From positions 1-18,001 of the forward strand of contig JAKACI010000004.1 in assembly GCA_021821565.1 (NCBI GenBank): a stretch of 18,001 bases of DNA, in the 5' to 3' direction. Source of the DNA: a bacterium. GTDB lineage: Bacteria; SZUA-79; Acidulodesulfobacterales; Acidulodesulfobacteraceae. Under the pieces are notes generated by a model. That model had not been told where the DNA came from. It did not search any database and saw only the letters and a list, made by a program, of their open reading frames with translations. The stretch's first letter is position 1. Each line of letters starts with the position of its first letter. Shown here one piece after another: positions 15,119 to 18,001 of this stretch. A program made the translations under genes and the position numbers.

Positions 15119-15439
15119 TTTAATTTAAATTATAAAATAATTTACTGTCGTTATATAAAAATTTCCATAAAATTATAAACTTATTATTAACCCTAAATCG
15201 CCGAGAAAAAATTTAAAATTAACATCAACACTGATTAACACAATATATAAGTAAATATGATATTTAATTTATATAATCATTTATATAAATTATAAATGAG
15301 TGAAAAATATAACAGCCGTAAATATTTATATTTACTCCTGTCTTAATGTCTTAATGCTGCCTGCAAGTTCTATCGGCAATTTTGAGATTGATTACTATAA
15401 GGATAAGGATAGTGTAAAATTTTAATGATTTTTAAAAGT
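15119..15439. other. 321-bp gap between the RND pump and the MFS exporter
   Basis: This gap should hold the MFS promoter. It contains an 11-bp all-AT hairpin (15265-15275 with 15282-15292) that may be chance in such DNA, and a doubled GTCTTAAT at about 15340-15355. A plus-strand frame from GTG 15300 to TAA 15425 would give 41 residues, ending IGNFEIDYYKDKDSVKF. It has more coding-like composition than its surroundings, but I see no ribosome binding site and do not recognise it. Confidence 0.4.
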
Positions 15440-17998
15440 TTATTTGTTTCGTCTCACCTTTTTCTTTAAATCATCAACAAGCGAATAAACCACTGGGACG
15501 ACTATCAATGTTAAAAACATGGAAGTAAGAAGCCCGCCTATTACATCTATACCCATCGGCGCTCTTGAAGAAGCGCCCACCCCAGTGCCGAGAGCTATAG
15601 GGAGCATGCCAAAAACCATAGCCATTGTAGTCATTAGAATAGGACGCAGTCTGACACTTCCTGCTTCAATTATTGCGTCATTTCTCTTATAATTACGTTC
15701 TTTAATTAAAATAATCGTATAATCTACCAATAATATAGCATTTTTTACAACAAGACCAAGCAGCAGAATTATTCCGATAAGAGCAATAACGCTTAAATTT
15801 CTGTGAGCAAGGTATAACGCTCCTATCGCTCCGATTAACGCAAGCGGAACGGAAAGCATAATTACTAACGGATCTATAAAACTGTCAAATAAAGACGCTA
15901 ATATCATGTAAACAATTATTAATGCAAGGAGTAAGGCTCCTCCCATTGAGGCAAATGATTGCTGCTGTTTTGAAGCCATTCCTGAAAACTCATAAGTATA
16001 TAAAGATTTTTTCGGCAGTATCTGCTTCATATATTCGGCTGCTTTTTTAATTCCAAATCCTAAAGGAACATGATTAGCCATATCGGCATAAACAGTAACC
16101 GAATTTTCTAAATCCCTCCTGTTAATTACCTGCGGACCTATTGTTTTTTTTATAGTTATAAGGTCTCTTAAGGGTATAAGTTTGCCTTTATCATTTGATA
16201 CATATAAATTTTTAATATCATCCGGTTTATTTCTTTCGTTTCTAAATAATCTTATCTGCTGGTTATATATATGATCTTCGTAAACAAAATTATAATTTTT
16301 AAAAATATTTATATCTCCGCCGATCAGGGCATCAATTGTTTCGCCGATTGATGTTACGCTAACCCCGAGAGACCCTGCAATATTCCTTCTAATATGGATT
16401 AAAAGTTCGGGCTGATGAAATTGCATATTTGATGTTATATCCACAAGTCCTTGAGTTTTTCTTAATTTATTTATCAACTTATTGGAATAGACGGTAATTT
16501 TACGTAAATTTGGACCCATAATTATAACTTGAAGAGGTGCCACATTTTGAGAAGCCCCGCCGACGGTAGGCATATCCATAACCTGAGTAATAACGCCCGG
16601 CACAACTGCTAATTTTTTTCGTAAAATCCCCATCACCTGCTGCTGATTTAAATTTCTATTGCTTTTAATCGCAACAAAGAACATACCTTTATATCTTGAA
16701 CCGTTTGCGCCAAACCCTGTTGCCATAAAAATACTTTTTAGAAAAGGCGTCTTCTGAACTACTTTATATAATTTTGCAGAATACTTTTTCATAACCCTGA
16801 CGCTTGTTCCTTCAGGAGCCTGGAAATATACAAGAAAATTGCCTGAATTGGACGGGGGCATCATTTCTTTGCCGATATATTTAGTCATATATAAAGAACC
16901 GATAAATATAAGTAAGGCTGTTAATATAACAAGCAATCTATGTTTTAAACTCCACGCAATCATACCTTTGTAAATATGCGTAATTTTTATCATCATATTT
17001 TCAAGAATTGTAAATAGCCTGCCATGTTCTTTTTTGTGAACGACAAACCTTGACGCAAGCATAGGAGTGAGCGTAAAAGATACGAACAATGAAACTAATA
17101 CGGCAAAAGCGACCGTTAAACCGAATTCATAGAAAAACTTTCCTATCATACCCGGCATAAATGCGACAGGAACAAACACTGCTACAATAGATAAAGTTGT
17201 AGCCATAATAGCCATACCTATTTCACTCATTGAGTTAAAAGAAGCACTGACTCTTTCTTCTCCGTTTTCAACATGCCTGAATATATTTTCAATGACAACT
17301 ATAGCATCGTCTATTAAAAGTCCTACGGAAAGAGACAATCCAAGCATAGTCATATTGTTCAATGCGAAACCCATTAAATGCATAAATCCAAATGTAGAAA
17401 TTATAGCAGCTGGTAATGATATTGCCGCAATTAATGTTGTTCTTATGTCTTTCAAGAAAAAAAATACAATTAAAACTGTCAGAAGAGCGCCCCATATAAT
17501 ATCAAATTCAACCCCCGATATAGATCTTTCAATATACGTAGCGCTGTTATACGCGACAGACGCATTCACCCCCGGAGGAAACGAATATTTAACTTTGTTT
17601 AAATAATTTATGGATTCATTTGCAACTTTTACTGCATTTGCGTGTGTTTTAATAGTTATACCGAGACCTACGGCAGGTTTTCCGTCGAAAGTAGTTATAG
17701 AAATAGCGGGAGCTTGATAGTTTTTTGCAAGACCTATTTGAGAAAATCTAACGGGAACGCCTTTAACATTATTTATAATCATATTGTTAAAAGCTTTTGA
17801 GCTGTGCAGTCTTCCTTTTAAATAAGTAAAATATGTTTTTGTGTTAGTTTTTAAATTGCCTGTCGGCATTGCAATGCTTTGAGATTTTATAGAGCTTATT
17901 ATCTGATTAACGCCAAGATTATGGCTTATTAATTTATTATTATTTATATTAAATTCCATTCTTCTGTTTCTAGCACCGCTGACTATAACCTGTCGCAT
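15440..17998 (-). CDS. RND efflux transporter, HAE-1 (AcrB-like) type, N-terminus missing
   Basis: The 852 visible residues match the AcrB-type inner-membrane pump from about AcrB residue 178 to the C-terminus. Proton-relay residues are present: the Asp pair at 230-231 in GLLIDDAIVVIEN (AcrB D407/D408) and Lys752 in GLVVKNAILLVDY (AcrB K940). Periplasmic porter segments lie between TM2 and the second half (EMMPPSNSGNFLVYFQAPEG, MDMPTVGGASQNVAPLQVII), and VRLRPILMTTMAMVFGMLPIALG is the usual late-helix block. About 177 N-terminal residues, including TM1 and the first porter subdomain, are absent. The first codon, ATG 17998, is directly preceded by an in-frame TAA (17999-18001), the last bases of the window. 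So the frame does not simply run off the edge: upstream coding sequence, if present, must be in another frame. The partner membrane-fusion protein is not in the window. Confidence 0.85.
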   Translation of the reverse strand: MRQVIVSGARNRRMEFNINNNKLISHNLGVNQIISSIKSQSIAMPTGNLKTNTKTYFTYLKGRLHSSKAFNNMIINNVKGVPVRFSQIGLAKNYQAPAISITTFDGKPAVGLGITIKTHANAVKVANESINYLNKVKYSFPPGVNASVAYNSATYIERSISGVEFDIIWGALLTVLIVFFFLKDIRTTLIAAISLPAAIISTFGFMHLMGFALNNMTMLGLSLSVGLLIDDAIVVIENIFRHVENGEERVSASFNSMSEIGMAIMATTLSIVAVFVPVAFMPGMIGKFFYEFGLTVAFAVLVSLFVSFTLTPMLASRFVVHKKEHGRLFTILENMMIKITHIYKGMIAWSLKHRLLVILTALLIFIGSLYMTKYIGKEMMPPSNSGNFLVYFQAPEGTSVRVMKKYSAKLYKVVQKTPFLKSIFMATGFGANGSRYKGMFFVAIKSNRNLNQQQVMGILRKKLAVVPGVITQVMDMPTVGGASQNVAPLQVIIMGPNLRKITVYSNKLINKLRKTQGLVDITSNMQFHQPELLIHIRRNIAGSLGVSVTSIGETIDALIGGDINIFKNYNFVYEDHIYNQQIRLFRNERNKPDDIKNLYVSNDKGKLIPLRDLITIKKTIGPQVINRRDLENSVTVYADMANHVPLGFGIKKAAEYMKQILPKKSLYTYEFSGMASKQQQSFASMGGALLLALIIVYMILASLFDSFIDPLVIMLSVPLALIGAIGALYLAHRNLSVIALIGIILLLGLVVKNAILLVDYTIILIKERNYKRNDAIIEAGSVRLRPILMTTMAMVFGMLPIALGTGVGASSRAPMGIDVIGGLLTSMFLTLIVVPVVYSLVDDLKKKVRRNK

Positions 17999-18001
17999 TT
18001 A

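Noticed and set aside
15265..15292. 11-bp hairpin as a terminator of the RND gene
   Set aside because: The stem is all A/T and no T-run follows it on the minus strand; such pairings are common in DNA of this composition.
17289..17606. Alternative frames inside the RND gene on both strands
   Set aside because: They lie within the well-conserved TM4/proton-relay region of the real frame and are shadows.
1..18001. CRISPR arrays, tRNA or rRNA genes, prophage, toxin-antitoxin or defence islands
   Set aside because: I looked for regularly spaced repeats, tRNA T-loop consensus and characteristic protein families in all frames and saw none.

Overview
The window is very AT-rich chromosomal DNA from a Gram-negative bacterium. 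Support for an outer membrane comes from an RND-type efflux pump and a sulfated/decorated surface-polysaccharide theme. The only lineage hint I trust is the cysteine pattern of the biotin synthase, which looks like the type used by obligate anaerobes. An uncultured Desulfobacterota-like anaerobe would fit, but I cannot assign a taxon from sequence alone. Apart from the small gene-poor gaps, the window is ordinary housekeeping, transport and efflux content. I found no CRISPR array, phage, tRNA or rRNA, and no gene set that amounts to an obviously new system.

Left part (1-5207): an AT-rich gap, then an RmlC-like sugar epimerase family gene on the minus strand (TTG start, good Shine-Dalgarno). 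It is divergent from a plus-strand series: a CbpA-type DnaJ co-chaperone, a MerR/CbpM-like chaperone modulator, biotin synthase bioB, ruvX/yqgF and mltG. bioB and ruvX overlap by one base and mltG follows after 24 bases, so these three look co-transcribed.

Middle (5208-11635): a molybdate/tungstate-type ABC transporter whose binding protein (modA) is separated from its permease and ATPase (modB, modC) by about 3.1 kb. The interruption holds two minus-strand genes, a sulfotransferase-like protein and a GT4 glycosyltransferase, plus a 0.7 kb gap with a small transposase-like remnant and several inverted repeats. The layout suggests that a surface-glycan decoration cassette was inserted into an ancestral modABC operon. 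The gap upstream of modA contains a compact nested inverted-repeat element of about 125 bp that resembles a MITE or a REP-type sequence.

Right part (11636-18001): all minus strand. An RND (HAE-1 type) pump runs in from the right edge, followed by a DHA2-type 14-helix MFS exporter and then the exonuclease VII large subunit xseA, four bases after the MFS stop. The RND reading frame is notable: it begins with ATG immediately after an in-frame TAA at the very edge of the window, and lacks about 177 N-terminal residues relative to AcrB, so it is either frameshifted or a 5'-truncated gene.
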